Of a DNA stretch of 24,559 bases, positions 16,782 through 23,248 are shown piece by piece (position 1 is the stretch's first letter; the number at the start of each line of letters is the position of its first letter). The position numbers and the translations under genes were made by a program. Origin of the DNA: MAG-120802 sp049430265 (GTDB lineage Bacteria > Actinomycetota > Actinomycetes > Nanopelagicales > Nanopelagicaceae); assembly GCA_049430265.1 (NCBI GenBank), contig JBMTBW010000010.1:1-24559 (forward strand). The letters run 5' to 3'. Under the pieces are notes generated by a model. The model was given only the letters and a program-made list of their open reading frames with translations, searched no databases and was not told where the DNA came from.

Positions 16782-16787
16782 CTGCTT

Positions 16788-17633
16788 ATGCATCTCAGTG
16801 AGAGCTCCTTTAACCTAAGAAACCCCATTCTTATTGCTGCTTTTGAAGGCTGGAATGATGCTGCTGAGTCTGCGACATCTGCAATAACCCATCTTTTGAC
16901 CATTTGGTCACATCAACAAATCGCTGTTGTAGATAGCGAGGAATACTACGATTTTCAGGTCAATAGGCCACATATAAAAATCGATGAGAGCAATATAAGG
17001 GAGATTATCTGGCCCGGAACTATTGTCTATGCAGTTAGTTCGCCAGCTCTTACTAATGACTTCCTAATTGTTAGAGGCGTAGAGCCTTCGATGCGCTGGA
17101 AAGGTTTTATTTCAGATCTTCTAGATCTTGCAGATGATTATGAAGTCTCGATGATTATCTCTTTTGGCGCGCTCCTTGCAGATACCCCGCACTCAAGGCC
17201 ATTCAATGTCGCGATAAGCGGGGCTCACCCTGAAGTCTCGGAACGTTTTGGTCTTGAAATATCTAGGTATGAAGGTCCGACTGGCATCATCGGAGTACTT
17301 CAAGATGGCGCGTATAGAAGAGGAATTGATGCAATATCTCTCTGGGCAGCAGTTCCTCATTACGTTGCTACTCCCCCTTGTCCAAAGGCGGCGCTAGCAC
17401 TTATTAATGCTCTAGAAGATTTTCTTGAAGTTTCGCTGCCTCAAGGCGACCTACCAGAGAGAGCAAAACTCTGGGAAGCACAAGTTGATCAGATGGCCGC
17501 TGATGATGCAGAGGTTGGCGATTATGTAAGACAACTTGAGAGTTCAAAAGATTCAGCAGAGCTACCGGAAATTTCGGGCGAGAGTATCGCTAGAGAAGTT
17601 GAACGATTTCTACGGAGAAATCCAGGAATCTAA
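16788..17633 (+). CDS. PAC2 family protein (proteasome-assembly-chaperone-2-like, actinobacterial)
   Basis: A 281-residue member of the PAC2 superfamily, named after a eukaryotic proteasome assembly chaperone. Its bacterial role is not established to my knowledge. The N-terminal signature PILIAAFEGWNDAAESATSAI (residues 13-33) and the GPTGIIGVLQDGAYRRGIDAISLWAAVPHYV region (about 165-195) fit actinobacterial PAC2 proteins such as Rv2125. The last 70 residues are rich in acidic helices. No signal peptide or membrane segment is visible, so it should be cytosolic. It is divergent from metH as in mycobacteria, and its stop overlaps that of mshC by 4 nt. No proteasome subunit gene is in the window, so a literal proteasome role is unsupported. 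Confidence 0.85.
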   Translation: MHLSESSFNLRNPILIAAFEGWNDAAESATSAITHLLTIWSHQQIAVVDSEEYYDFQVNRPHIKIDESNIREIIWPGTIVYAVSSPALTNDFLIVRGVEPSMRWKGFISDLLDLADDYEVSMIISFGALLADTPHSRPFNVAISGAHPEVSERFGLEISRYEGPTGIIGVLQDGAYRRGIDAISLWAAVPHYVATPPCPKAALALINALEDFLEVSLPQGDLPERAKLWEAQVDQMAADDAEVGDYVRQLESSKDSAELPEISGESIAREVERFLRRNPGI

Positions 17634-18862
17634 AGAGTAATTCCAAGGTAGGTATCAAGGGCCCTTGAAATCTCACCAGGGCTTCCTCCCACTTGGCCTG
17701 CTTCCGTTCTTGCACACCAATTATTTAGAGCTAAAAAAACCCTCGGCGTATCTAAATCATCTGCCAGGGCGTTTACAAGCTCTTGAACTACTTCAAAAGT
17801 CGGTGCAACTTCTTGCCTTGATAAAGCGCTAAGCAATCTATCTAGTAGTTCGGCTGCGCTATCTAAGAGCTCTTTGTTCCACATTCGATCACTTGAGTAT
17901 TTATCAGCAAACAAGGCAAGGCGGATTACGGCTGGAGAAACACCATCTTGGCGAAGTTTGGATACGAAAACTAGATTCCCTTTGCTCTTACTCATCTTCT
18001 CGCCATCTAGACCGATCATTCCTGCGTGGCTATAGCAGCTTGCAAACTCAACTCCAGTCAGAGCCTTTGCTTGAAGAGCTGTCATGTAATGATGAGGAAA
18101 TATCAAATCTGAACCCCCGGCTTGCAAAGTTATTGAAGTTGGATTTGTTTTAGAAAGATTCTTTAGTGCAATCGCGGTGCACTCAATATGCCAACCGGGT
18201 CTTCCTTCTCCAAATGGAGCAATCCAGTAAGGATCATCTCCGACTCGAGCTTTCCATAGCAGTGGATCTAGGGCATGGCGCTTACCAACTCTTTCAGGAT
18301 CACCTCCTCGCTCTTTAAAGATAACCAGCGCTTGCTCAAGTGGCAGTGGTAAATCTCGAATCGCTCCATAAACTTGCTGCAAATCTAGATAGATATCTCC
18401 TTCAAGTTCGTAGGTTTTGCCGATAGCAATCATCTGCTCAACGAGTGAAATGATGTCATCCATAGATTCGATAACGCCGCGATATGCATTTGGTGGCAGC
18501 ACGTTTAGTGCTGTCATATCTTCACGGAAGAGATCGATTTGAGATGCGGCAAGATCCTTCCAATCTTGGCTATCGCGCGCTGCTCGTTCTAGAAGTGGAT
18601 CATCTATATCGGTTATATTTTCAACAAATGAAACTTTCTTTCCGCTTGCTTTCAAATATCTATTAACAAGATCAAAGGCTAAATAAGTGGCCGCGTGGCC
18701 CATATGTGTTGCATCATAAGGAGTAATCCCACAAACGTAGATTGAGTTCTGCTCTCCTGAAATTGCAACTTTTTTGCCTTTGTAAGAATCAAAGAGGGCA
18801 AGGGTTGGATGATTAATACCAGCCAAAGCAGGTGGCATATAGACATCTGGCCAAGAGAGCAT
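17630..18862 (-). CDS. mshC: Mycothiol ligase: L-cysteine:1D-myo-inosityl 2-amino-2-deoxy-alpha-D-glucopyranoside ligase
   Basis: ATP-dependent ligase joining cysteine to GlcN-inositol, the third step of mycothiol synthesis, evolved from cysteinyl-tRNA synthetase. The 410 residues begin MLSWPDV, close to the MQSW start of MshC, and contain YVCGITPYDATHMGHAATYLAFDL (HIGH-type motif HMGH at 53-56). Also visible are WHIECTAIA (C228), SDLIFPHHYMTAL (H257/H258) and the KMSKS loop GEKMSKSKGN (289-293). C44, C228 and one of the paired histidines fit the zinc site. At 410 residues it is close to the usual MshC length and lacks the C-terminal anticodon-binding domain of CysS, separating it from a true tRNA synthetase. 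A TAGGCT box 6 nt before the ATG gives it its own promoter, although it follows the SCO1664 gene by only 39 nt. Confidence 0.94.
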   Translation of the reverse strand: MLSWPDVYMPPALAGINHPTLALFDSYKGKKVAISGEQNSIYVCGITPYDATHMGHAATYLAFDLVNRYLKASGKKVSFVENITDIDDPLLERAARDSQDWKDLAASQIDLFREDMTALNVLPPNAYRGVIESMDDIISLVEQMIAIGKTYELEGDIYLDLQQVYGAIRDLPLPLEQALVIFKERGGDPERVGKRHALDPLLWKARVGDDPYWIAPFGEGRPGWHIECTAIALKNLSKTNPTSITLQAGGSDLIFPHHYMTALQAKALTGVEFASCYSHAGMIGLDGEKMSKSKGNLVFVSKLRQDGVSPAVIRLALFADKYSSDRMWNKELLDSAAELLDRLLSALSRQEVAPTFEVVQELVNALADDLDTPRVFLALNNWCARTEAGQVGGSPGEISRALDTYLGITL

Positions 18863-18868
18863 TGCCCT

Positions 18869-18874
18869 AGCCTA
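18869..18874 (-). promoter_or_regulatory. Predicted -10 box for leaderless mshC transcript (TAGGCT-N6-ATG)
   Basis: Minus-strand TAGGCT, 6 nt before the mshC ATG and inside the 39-nt gap after the upstream gene. It is identical in hexamer and spacing to the boxes at 11173 and 16776, and suggests that mshC can be transcribed apart from the three genes before it. Confidence 0.58.
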
Positions 18875-18901
18875 CAAATCTCTGAAGGTTTTTATCCACG
18901 A

Positions 18902-19603
18902 TTAAACCGGAGGCCACGGAACCGCGGGCCATTGCTCCGAAGGATAAGGAAAACCCTCTGAAATCAGCATATCGATTCTCTCAAGAAGAGAATCAATTTC
19001 ATCTTTAGTGATTAGCTCTCCAAGAGAGACACCAATGTCTCCGTTAATGCGAAGCTTTAGTGACTCAAGTTTGCTTACTTCATCTTTATCTAGCTCTTGG
19101 CCAGCATATTGCCATAACACCGTTCTTAATTTGAACTCTTCATGAAAAGTTAAGCCATGATCACAGCCAAGAATCTCTGAGTCTGAAATAGGGAGAATAT
19201 GTCCAAACTTTCTATCTGTATTATTAATAACAACATCAAAGAGGGCAAGATTTCTTATTGCAGGCGTTGACTGCTGACCAATGGCGATCAAATCCAAGTC
19301 CGGATCCAAATCTATCCAGAGCTGAACGGCGCCTATGCCAAAGGGTCCATCCCGCATAACGGTTAGAGGAACACAATTAAATCTGCCTATCTCGCTTATT
19401 AGATATGCGGCAACCTCTCTTGAGGCAAGGTTCCCATCTGCAAAATCCCATAGCGCTCTCTCGCCGGCAATTGGCTTATAAACAACAGAGAAGCTAGATT
19501 TTTCACTCGTTAAAACTTTCCCGAAAAGTGTGGCGTTTGATGCATCTACCAATCGCCCTTCAACTATCAATTCACCAACTAGTAGTTCTTCTCTACTAAG
19601 CAT
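18902..19603 (-). CDS. SCO1664-family protein (PI3K/PI4K-like or HipA-like kinase fold), function unknown
   Basis: A 233-residue actinobacterial protein of the SCO1664 family. Kinase-like elements can be recognised. VVYKPIAGE (Y42-K43-P44) resembles the ATP-binding lysine strand, SREVAAYLISE at about 61-71 the alphaC-like helix, and DVVINNTDRKFGHIL (NNTDRK 127-132) the catalytic loop of PI3/4-kinase and HipA-like proteins. CDHGLTFH (D148) resembles a metal-binding DFG-like motif. The Trp/Pro-rich C-terminus ends EQWPAVPWPPV. Its start codon abuts the DUF3090 stop with no gap, so co-translation is likely. The substrate is unknown; I infer kinase activity only from the motifs. The gene sits in a conserved row with DUF3090, a histidine phosphatase and mshC. 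Confidence 0.82.
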   Translation of the reverse strand: MLSREELLVGELIVEGRLVDASNATLFGKVLTSEKSSFSVVYKPIAGERALWDFADGNLASREVAAYLISEIGRFNCVPLTVMRDGPFGIGAVQLWIDLDPDLDLIAIGQQSTPAIRNLALFDVVINNTDRKFGHILPISDSEILGCDHGLTFHEEFKLRTVLWQYAGQELDKDEVSKLESLKLRINGDIGVSLGELITKDEIDSLLERIDMLISEGFPYPSEQWPAVPWPPV

Positions 19604-20137
19604 TTAATTCATTCTGGGACAGATGTGGCCATCAGGATTTATTGGAGCCCCACAGAACATGCAAGGCGGCCGTCCAGCTTTAATTACACTGGATGCCCGG
19701 TCTATGAAACTACGGGCCTGTGATGGGGTGATGCGAATTCTTAGAATCGCTGGTGCTCCCTCAGTTTCATCGCTTGCTAACTCATCAAAGATAACTTCCT
19801 CGCCTTGATCCCCAGTAATTGCCTGACCTTCAAATCTAATCATTTGAGAATCTATCTGCCAGGTTAGAGCCATAACCCCAAGAGTAAATTCAGAATCTAT
19901 TGGCATATCAAGTGCTCCGTTATCTCTCGGAGCTGCTCCCTGGCTGCTTTTTACCTCTCGAAGCATCTCTTTAAAACGATCAGTAAGTGCTTGAGCTTGC
20001 GCCTTTTCAAGGGCGAATGAGAAAACCTGCCCAGCCTTCTTTACCTGAATATAGAACTCACGCTCTCCTGGCTGGCCAACAGTGCCTAGAATGAATCGAT
20101 CAACTTCATCTAGGTTATAGATTCGTCTAAGCGACAT
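19604..20137 (-). CDS. DUF3090 family protein, function unknown (start corrected)
   Basis: A 177-residue actinobacterial protein of unknown function. The N-terminus MSLRRIYNLDEVDRFILGTVGQPGERE matches the family pattern (DRFxxGTVGxPGxRxF). The C-terminus, RPPCMFCGAPINPDGHICPRMN, has three cysteines and a histidine arranged like a small zinc-binding knuckle. The open frame extends to 20203, but the extra 22 residues lack family character. The ATG at 20137 is preceded by a GGTGG-type Shine-Dalgarno sequence about 8 nt away and overlaps the phosphatase gene by 11 nt. The gene is flanked by the histidine phosphatase and the SCO1664-type kinase-like protein, with both junctions overlapping or abutting. 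This suggests a shared, undetermined function. Confidence 0.85.
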   Translation of the reverse strand: MSLRRIYNLDEVDRFILGTVGQPGEREFYIQVKKAGQVFSFALEKAQAQALTDRFKEMLREVKSSQGAAPRDNGALDMPIDSEFTLGVMALTWQIDSQMIRFEGQAITGDQGEEVIFDELASDETEGAPAILRIRITPSQARSFIDRASSVIKAGRPPCMFCGAPINPDGHICPRMN

Positions 20138-20792
20138 CTTTTGAACCACCCAAAGTATTGCCATCTCTTCTTTTTTTCTTATTAGTTGACATGATGGAGA
20201 CAATCTTCTGATTGAAAGTGAGCAACAATCGAGCCTTTGAGCTCCAAGATAGTGTTGTTAAAGAACATGGATCTACTGCAAACTTTTGAAAATTATCAAG
20301 ACCAGAGCCAACTGTCAGGCTCGCAGCAATCTTAACAATATCTCCATGGGTGATAAGAAGAATTGTCTCCTTGGGGTATTTTCGAGACAAATCTTTGAGT
20401 AGGGATTCAATCCTTTCTTCAAGCTCTTTGAAGCTCTCCCCTTGCGGAAATCTGAATGCAGATGGCTTTGTCTGTATAACTTTCCAATCTTTCATCCGAC
20501 TTAATTTAGAGAGTTTTTTCCCGCTCCACGAACCGTAATTCATTTCAATTAATCGTTTATCAATGGATATCCGCTTTCTTTTGGACTTAGCAATTCCCTC
20601 AACAGTTTCAAGACAGCGCTGCATTGGACTTGAAATTATTCGATCAATCTTGAGATTTTCAAAAGAGGAGGTGAGTTTCTTAACCTGCGCAATTCCATCT
20701 TTAGATAGCCCTATTCCCTCTAACTGCCCTGCAAGAATTCCTGCTTTGTTGGCTACTGAATGGGCATGACGAAGAAGAAGGAAAGTAGTCAT
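20127..20792 (-). CDS. Histidine phosphatase superfamily protein (phosphoglycerate-mutase-like, MSMEG_4193 type)
   Basis: Cytosolic phosphatase or mutase of the histidine phosphatase superfamily, 221 residues. The phosphohistidine motif appears as LLLRHAHSVAN (R8, H9), a variant of the usual RHG. The second catalytic patch includes SSPMQRCLET (R59), E83 in IEMNYGSWSG and LLITHGDIVK (H149). A lysine/arginine-rich tail (TNKKKRRDGN) ends the protein. By context it belongs to the actinobacterial family next to DUF3090 and SCO1664 proteins (often called the MSMEG_4193 family), not glycolytic phosphoglycerate mutase. The substrate is unknown. It heads the minus-strand run toward mshC, with TAATCT 7 nt before its ATG and no Shine-Dalgarno site. 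Confidence 0.88.
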   Translation of the reverse strand: MTTFLLLRHAHSVANKAGILAGQLEGIGLSKDGIAQVKKLTSSFENLKIDRIISSPMQRCLETVEGIAKSKRKRISIDKRLIEMNYGSWSGKKLSKLSRMKDWKVIQTKPSAFRFPQGESFKELEERIESLLKDLSRKYPKETILLITHGDIVKIAASLTVGSGLDNFQKFAVDPCSLTTLSWSSKARLLLTFNQKIVSIMSTNKKKRRDGNTLGGSKDVA

Positions 20793-20799
20793 AGCCTTA

Positions 20800-20805
20800 A
20801 GATTA
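20800..20805 (-). promoter_or_regulatory. Predicted -10 box for leaderless histidine phosphatase transcript (TAATCT-N7-ATG)
   Basis: Minus-strand TAATCT, 7 nt before the ATG at 20792: the same hexamer and spacing as at pafB. It lies in the 64-bp divergent spacer to the aldo/keto reductase gene. Confidence 0.52.
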
Positions 20806-20844
20806 TCTCTTTAAAGCTTCCACTTCTTTTCGAAGTATCTTTGC

Positions 20845-20850
20845 TAGGGT
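20845..20850 (+). promoter_or_regulatory. Predicted -10 box for leaderless aldo/keto reductase transcript (TAGGGT-N6-ATG)
   Basis: TAGGGT is one base from the TAGGCT seen at three other starts and stands 6 nt before the ATG at 20857. No Shine-Dalgarno sequence is present. Confidence 0.55.
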
Positions 20851-20856
20851 CGATAC

Positions 20857-21804
20857 ATGGAGTTGCGCCAGCTGGGTCGTAGTGGGGTTAGGGTCTCTCG
20901 CCTTGGCCTAGGAACGATGACCTGGGGTCGGGATACCGATGAGCATGAAGCGGCAGAACAACTCCGTTTCTACTTAGATGCTGGCGGAAATTTCATTGAT
21001 ACCGCAGCTGTCTATGGCAATGGTGATGCTGAGCGAGTTCTAGGTGGATTTCTAGGGGTTATGGTTCCAAGGGATCAGATAATCATCGCAACCAAGGCTG
21101 GGATATCTTTTAAAAGTGGAGAAAGAGTTGTAGATAACTCCAGAACTTCACTTATTGCTGATCTTGATCGATCTCTTTCGCATTTAAGGACTGATTATGT
21201 TGATCTCTGGCAGATTCACACCTGGGATGAAAATACGCCACTAGAAGAAGTATTAAGCGCTCTTGATTACGCGGTGAGTACTGGTAAAGCAAGGCATGTA
21301 GGAATCTCTAATTTTGCTGGCTGGCAATTGGCAAGAGCAGTGACGCTTCAAAATCCAATCTTTGGCAAAGCTGCGATTATCAGCACTCAAAATGAGTACT
21401 CATTACTCAATAGAAAAATAGAGAGAGAAGTTTTGCCAGCTTCTAGAGAGCTCGGTGTTGGAGTTCTTGCCTGGTCTCCCCTAGGTCGCGGTGTACTAAC
21501 TGGTAAATACCGATCGGGACTTCCCTCTGATTCAAGAGGAGCCTCCCCTCACTTCTCATCCTTCATTGAGCCATATTTAGATGAGCGCTCAAGAAAGATC
21601 GTTGAAGCGGTAATGGTTGCATCCGATGGCCTTGGACTATCGCCACTTGAGGTTTCACTTGCCTGGGTAAGAGATTGCCCCGGAGTTACTTCGGCAATTA
21701 TTGGAGCAAGAACCGGAGCGCAGCTTCGCGGAGCGTTAAGTGCTGAGTCTGTGACTCTGCCAGTTCCAGTTCGCGAAGCACTTGATGAGATAAGTGCTAT
21801 CTAG
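20857..21804 (+). CDS. Aldo/keto reductase
   Basis: NADPH-dependent oxidoreductase with a TIM-barrel fold that reduces aldehydes or ketones, 315 residues. The N-terminus MELRQLGRSGVRVSRLGLGTMTWG is typical of the potassium-channel-beta-like/YajO-like branch. The catalytic tetrad is visible as D48 and Y53 (NFIDTAAVYGNGDAE), K80 (IIIATKAG) and H121 (DLWQIHTWDE). GVLAWSPLGRGVLTGKYRSG and the cofactor-site region SAIIGARTGAQL near the C-terminus (about 280-291) complete the pattern. The substrate is not predictable. The gene is divergent from the histidine phosphatase, and its TAG stop lies in a CTAG palindrome shared with the convergent M20 peptidase stop. Confidence 0.93.
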   Translation: MELRQLGRSGVRVSRLGLGTMTWGRDTDEHEAAEQLRFYLDAGGNFIDTAAVYGNGDAERVLGGFLGVMVPRDQIIIATKAGISFKSGERVVDNSRTSLIADLDRSLSHLRTDYVDLWQIHTWDENTPLEEVLSALDYAVSTGKARHVGISNFAGWQLARAVTLQNPIFGKAAIISTQNEYSLLNRKIEREVLPASRELGVGVLAWSPLGRGVLTGKYRSGLPSDSRGASPHFSSFIEPYLDERSRKIVEAVMVASDGLGLSPLEVSLAWVRDCPGVTSAIIGARTGAQLRGALSAESVTLPVPVREALDEISAI

Positions 21805-23120
21805 GCATTAACAAGGAAGTGAAAGAGAGTTCTAGCGCCAAATTGCAGTGAATCTATTGGCACTCTCTCATCAATTCCATGAAATAGCCCAGTGAAATCT
21901 AGATCTGGTGGAAGCTTAAGTGGACTAAATCCATAGCCAACAATTCCAAGTTTTGCTAAGGCTTTATTATCAGTTCCACCACTTAGAAGATATGGAATTG
22001 GAATTCCATCTGGATCTTCTGACTTAATCGCTGCAATCATCGCATCAACAAGAGGTCCGCCAAATTCAACCTCTAGCGGGATATCAGAGACCAGGCTTTC
22101 AACCTTCACATGCTCGCCAACTAAGGATTTAACAGTGTCGAGAAGCTCTTTTTCAAAGCCTGGCAACGTTCTGCCATCAACGACTGCGCTTGCACTCTGC
22201 GGAATCACATTGGCTTTGTAGCCGGCTTCAAGCATTGTGGGATTTGTGGTGTTACAAAGCGTGGCGCCAATCATCTTGCCCATTGGGCCAACTTCATCAA
22301 TTAATGGTTGCAGATTATTTCTATCATATGGCTTCCCAGAAAGCTCCGAGATCTTTTGAAAGAAGAGATCGCTAGTTTTAGTAATTCTCTGTGGCCAGGT
22401 GTAGTTACCAATCTTTGCTATCGCCTCTGTCAGTCGGGTTACAGCATTTGCATTGTTAACCATGGAGCCATGACCTGCAACACCCTCTGCAGTTATCTTC
22501 ATCCATTCAATTCCCTTTTGAGAAGCTTCAATTGCATACACACGTTTACCAGAGAGAAGAGTTAGGGAGAAACCTCCAACCTCAGAAATTGTTTCGCTGC
22601 ATCCAGCAAACACCTCTGGGTGTTTCTCAGCCATCCACCTAGATCCATATATGCCACCAGCTTCTTCGTCACCAAAGAAGACAATTACGATGCTTCGCTC
22701 CGGTTGATAGTTATGTCTGGCCCAGAGTCTTATAACTGCAAGAATCATTGCGTCCATATTTTTCATATCAACCGCGCCGCGTCCCCAGATGCATCCATCT
22801 TTGATTGCTCCAGAGAAGGGATCTACCGACCAATCTGCAGCATTTGCTGGAACCACATCGAGATGACCATTTACGACAAGACCCGGTCTTGATTTATCTT
22901 TACCTTCAATTCTTGCAACTACGGAGCAGCGATTTGGAGCGCTTTCATAAATCCTGCTCTCAATTCCAACTTCTTTCATCTTGGCAGCCACATATTCAGC
23001 AGCGGCTTTCTCATCGCCTTTGCCTTCGCCAAAATTGACGCTTGGAATCTGAATCAATTCCTGGCAAAGCTTTACTACATCTTCTTCTAGTTCTATGCGC
23101 TGGGCATCAGTTAGTTTCAT
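21801..23120 (-). CDS. M20 family metallopeptidase/amidohydrolase
   Basis: Zinc-dependent exopeptidase or deacylase of the M20/M25/M40 group, 439 residues, similar in type and neighbourhood to mycobacterial Rv2141c. Metal ligands and catalytic residues are visible: H86 and D88 in VNGHLDVVPAN, D118 in GRGAVDMKN, E152/E153 in FFGDEEAGG, E180 in ISEVGG and H414 in GLFHGIDERVP near the C-terminus. The lid/dimerisation domain occupies about 195-315. No signal peptide is seen, so it should be cytosolic. The substrate (dipeptide, N-acyl amino acid or other) cannot be fixed. TACTTT lies 5 nt before the ATG, overlapping the opposite-strand -10 box of the tRNA. Its stop overlaps that of the aldo/keto reductase by 4 nt. 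Confidence 0.92.
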   Translation of the reverse strand: MKLTDAQRIELEEDVVKLCQELIQIPSVNFGEGKGDEKAAAEYVAAKMKEVGIESRIYESAPNRCSVVARIEGKDKSRPGLVVNGHLDVVPANAADWSVDPFSGAIKDGCIWGRGAVDMKNMDAMILAVIRLWARHNYQPERSIVIVFFGDEEAGGIYGSRWMAEKHPEVFAGCSETISEVGGFSLTLLSGKRVYAIEASQKGIEWMKITAEGVAGHGSMVNNANAVTRLTEAIAKIGNYTWPQRITKTSDLFFQKISELSGKPYDRNNLQPLIDEVGPMGKMIGATLCNTTNPTMLEAGYKANVIPQSASAVVDGRTLPGFEKELLDTVKSLVGEHVKVESLVSDIPLEVEFGGPLVDAMIAAIKSEDPDGIPIPYLLSGGTDNKALAKLGIVGYGFSPLKLPPDLDFTGLFHGIDERVPIDSLQFGARTLFHFLVNA

Positions 23121-23124
23121 GGGC

Positions 23125-23130
23125 TAAAGT
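23125..23130 (+). promoter_or_regulatory. Predicted -10 box for tRNA-Leu (TAAAGT)
   Basis: TAAAGT fits TANNNT and ends 11 nt before the mature tRNA 5' end, so a start 6-7 nt downstream would leave a leader of about 5 nt for RNase P. It overlaps by five bases the minus-strand TACTTT box assigned to the M20 peptidase gene. Confidence 0.5.
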
Positions 23131-23131
23131 A
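23126..23131 (-). promoter_or_regulatory. Predicted -10 box for leaderless M20 peptidase transcript (TACTTT-N5-ATG)
   Basis: Minus-strand TACTTT, 5 nt before the ATG at 23120. No Shine-Dalgarno site is seen. The spacing is one base shorter than at the other starts, so it is less certain. Confidence 0.42.
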
Positions 23132-23141
23132 TGCCCGCATT

Positions 23142-23225
23142 GTCCGGGTGGCGGAATTGGCAGACGCGCTAGCTTGAGGTGTTAGTTCCCGCAAGGGATT
23201 AGGGGTTCAAGTCCCCTCTCGGACA
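23142..23225 (+). tRNA. tRNA-Leu (anticodon GAG)
   Basis: An 84-nt class II tRNA that reads CUC/CUU codons. The acceptor stem GTCCGGG pairs with CTCGGAC (23218-23224, one G-U pair), with discriminator A at 23225. The anticodon stem CTAGC/GTTAG holds the loop TTGAGGT, placing anticodon GAG at 23176-23178. The long variable arm TCCC-GCAA-GGGA and the T arm GGGG-TTCAAGT-CCCC are intact. The 3' CCA is not encoded. It lies 23 nt before apt. Confidence 0.96.
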
Positions 23226-23236
23226 CGTTTTATAGA

Positions 23237-23242
23237 TACGCT
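23237..23242 (+). promoter_or_regulatory. Predicted -10 box for leaderless apt transcript (TACGCT-N6-GTG)
   Basis: TACGCT begins 11 nt after the tRNA discriminator base and stands 6 nt before the apt GTG. This suggests that apt has its own start rather than depending only on the tRNA promoter. Confidence 0.5.
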
Positions 23243-23248
23243 CCCGCC

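Noticed and set aside
16788..17633. PAC2 protein as evidence of a proteasome
   Set aside because: No proteasome gene is visible, and bacterial PAC2 proteins also occur without one; the name alone does not support the function.
17630..18862. Cysteinyl-tRNA synthetase (cysS) instead of mshC
   Set aside because: The MLSW start, the ITPYDATHMGHAATY block, the absence of an anticodon-binding C-terminal domain and the neighbours all favour MshC.
20138..20203. Upstream extension of the DUF3090 gene (199 residues)
   Set aside because: It would overlap the phosphatase gene by 77 nt, and the added residues precede the recognised family N-terminus (MSLRRIYNLDEVDRF).
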